A stretch of 7,101 nt of DNA, taken from Acidobacteriota bacterium (GTDB lineage Bacteria; Acidobacteriota; Terriglobia; Terriglobales; Acidobacteriaceae). Below, in pieces: positions 6,181 through 7,101 of this stretch (position 1 is the first letter of the stretch; each line of letters starts with the position of its first letter). The stretch spans positions 1 to 7,101 of the forward strand of contig JAJZFR010000396.1 of NCBI GenBank assembly GCA_021805265.1, read 5' to 3'. The notes below the pieces were generated by a model. It saw only the letters and a list, made by a program, of their open reading frames with translations, ran no database searches and was not told the origin of the DNA. The position numbers and the translations under genes were made by a program.

Positions 6181-6190
6181 ACCCATCCCC

Positions 6191-7101
6191 ATGGCAGCAG
6201 CCGATGACCGGGCGCGCGCGGTAGAGAGTGCGCTTTCGCAGATAGAGAAGCAGTTTGGCAAAGGTTCGATCATGCGGCTGGGGTCGCGGGACGCGATTGT
6301 GCCGATCTCGGTGATCTCGACGGGTTCGATCAGCTTTGACGCGGCGCTGGGCGTGGGGGGAGTTCCTCGCGGTCGTGTGATCGAGATCTTCGGGCCGGAA
6401 AGCTCGGGCAAGACGACGATCACGTTGCAGATCATTGCGGAGGCGCAGAAGGCAGGCGGTCTGGCGGCGTTTGTGGATGCCGAGCATGCGCTGGACCCGA
6501 CCTACGCGAAAAAGCTGGGTGTGGACACGGACAACCTGCTGATCTCGCAGCCGGACTACGGGGAGCAGGCGCTGGAGATTACCGAGGCGCTGGTGCGTTC
6601 GGGAGCGATCGACGTGCTGGTGGTGGACTCGGTGGCGGCGCTGGTGCCCAAGGCGGAGCTGGATGGGGAGATGGGCGACTCGCACGTGGGTTTGCAGGCG
6701 CGGCTGATGTCTCAGGCGCTGCGCAAGCTGACGGGCACGGTGTCGAAGTCGCGGACATCCTTGATCTTCATCAACCAGATACGGGAGAAGATCGGGGTGA
6801 TGTTCGGGAACCCGGAGACGACGACGGGCGGTCGGGCGCTGAAGTTTTATTCGTCGGTGCGGATCGATATCCGGCGCATTGCTGCGGTGAAGGAAGGCGA
6901 TGTGGTGGTGGGTTCGCGGACGCGGGTGAAGATTGTAAAGAACAAGGTCGCGGCGCCGTTCCGCGAGGCGGAGTTCGACATTCTTTACGGCGAGGGAATC
7001 TCGCGCGAGGGTGACGTGCTGGACCTGGCGGTGCTGCACAATATCGTAGAGAAGTCGGGGGCGTGGTACAGCTACTCGGGCGAGCGGATTGGCCAGGGGC
7101 G
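6191..7101 (+). CDS. recA: Recombinase RecA, 5' part
   Basis: The first 303 residues of a protein that is usually about 350 long are present; the right edge removes the C-terminal tail. RecA forms ATP-dependent filaments on single-stranded DNA, drives strand exchange, and stimulates LexA self-cleavage in organisms with an SOS response. Visible landmarks are Walker A GPESSGKTT (68-76, K74), catalytic E98 in VDAEHALDP, and Walker B VLVVD (142-146). Loop L1 lies around 156-167 (ELDGEMGDSHVG) and loop L2 around 193-214 (FINQIREKIGVMFGNPETTTGG). Also present is IVKNKVAAPFREAEFDILYGEGIS, where K250 and K252 correspond to the interface lysines of the E. coli enzyme. Numbering runs two ahead of E. 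coli. No intein or frameshift interrupts the visible part. The gene stands 354 bp from BI-1 and presumably has its own promoter. Confidence 0.99.
   Translation, partial: MAAADDRARAVESALSQIEKQFGKGSIMRLGSRDAIVPISVISTGSISFDAALGVGGVPRGRVIEIFGPESSGKTTITLQIIAEAQKAGGLAAFVDAEHALDPTYAKKLGVDTDNLLISQPDYGEQALEITEALVRSGAIDVLVVDSVAALVPKAELDGEMGDSHVGLQARLMSQALRKLTGTVSKSRTSLIFINQIREKIGVMFGNPETTTGGRALKFYSSVRIDIRRIAAVKEGDVVVGSRTRVKIVKNKVAAPFREAEFDILYGEGISREGDVLDLAVLHNIVEKSGAWYSYSGERIGQG

Noticed and set aside
6106..6207. 33-codon open frame from ATG 6106 overlapping the recA start, as a possible leader peptide
   Set aside because: It has no ribosome binding site and no conserved-looking sequence, and its end overlaps the recA start only by chance frame.
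6095..7039. 314-codon open frame on the minus strand antisense to recA
   Set aside because: It lies opposite unmistakable RecA and encodes an Arg/His-rich product without motifs; a compositional artefact.
1..7101. CRISPR array, tRNA, insertion sequence or toxin-antitoxin pair
   Set aside because: No regularly spaced repeats of suitable length, no tRNA-like cloverleaf, no transposase frame and no small paired genes were seen on either strand.

Overview
The window looks like chromosomal DNA of an Acidobacteriota species, probably class Terriglobia. The main reason is the minus-strand gene at 2929-4140. It encodes a secreted protein of the 'VWFA-related Acidobacterial domain' family (TIGR03436), which is almost confined to that phylum. 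The choice-of-anchor-D repeat protein at the left edge, with its Arg-rich hydrophobic tail, and the high-GC coding DNA (about 60% in a hand-counted coding line) also fit. This assignment is inference from gene families, because no rRNA is present.

Layout from left to right. Bases 1-1365 (+) are the 3' end of a large extracellular repeat protein. It is followed by a U-tract-less hairpin between convergent genes. Bases 1503-2462 (-) encode a membrane-anchored M23 (LytM-type) cell-wall peptidase. Bases 2463-2928 are a relatively AT-rich gene-free stretch with a three-copy 13-bp tandem repeat just upstream of the peptidase. Bases 2929-4140 (-) encode the exported VWA-like protein. A divergent gap of 186 bp separates it from a nicotinamidase (pncA, 4327-4959, +). 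Next come a well-formed sigma70-type promoter and a seven-helix Bax inhibitor-1/YccA family membrane protein (5069-5836, +). A 354-bp gap follows that carries a perfect palindromic hairpin and a pair of 21-bp direct repeats. The 5' end of recA (6191-7101, +) is cut by the right edge.

The genes do not form an evident pathway. Three encode envelope or secreted proteins (repeat protein, M23 peptidase, VWA protein). The others are housekeeping: NAD salvage (pncA), a membrane ion-channel-like protein (BI-1) and DNA recombination and repair (recA). Gaps of 109 to 466 bp between co-directional genes suggest separate transcription units. I see no CRISPR array, phage, insertion sequence, tRNA or rRNA, and no convincing new multi-gene system. 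The points worth a second look are the short repeats in the gaps, the unusual double tail of the first protein, and the corrected start of the BI-1 gene.
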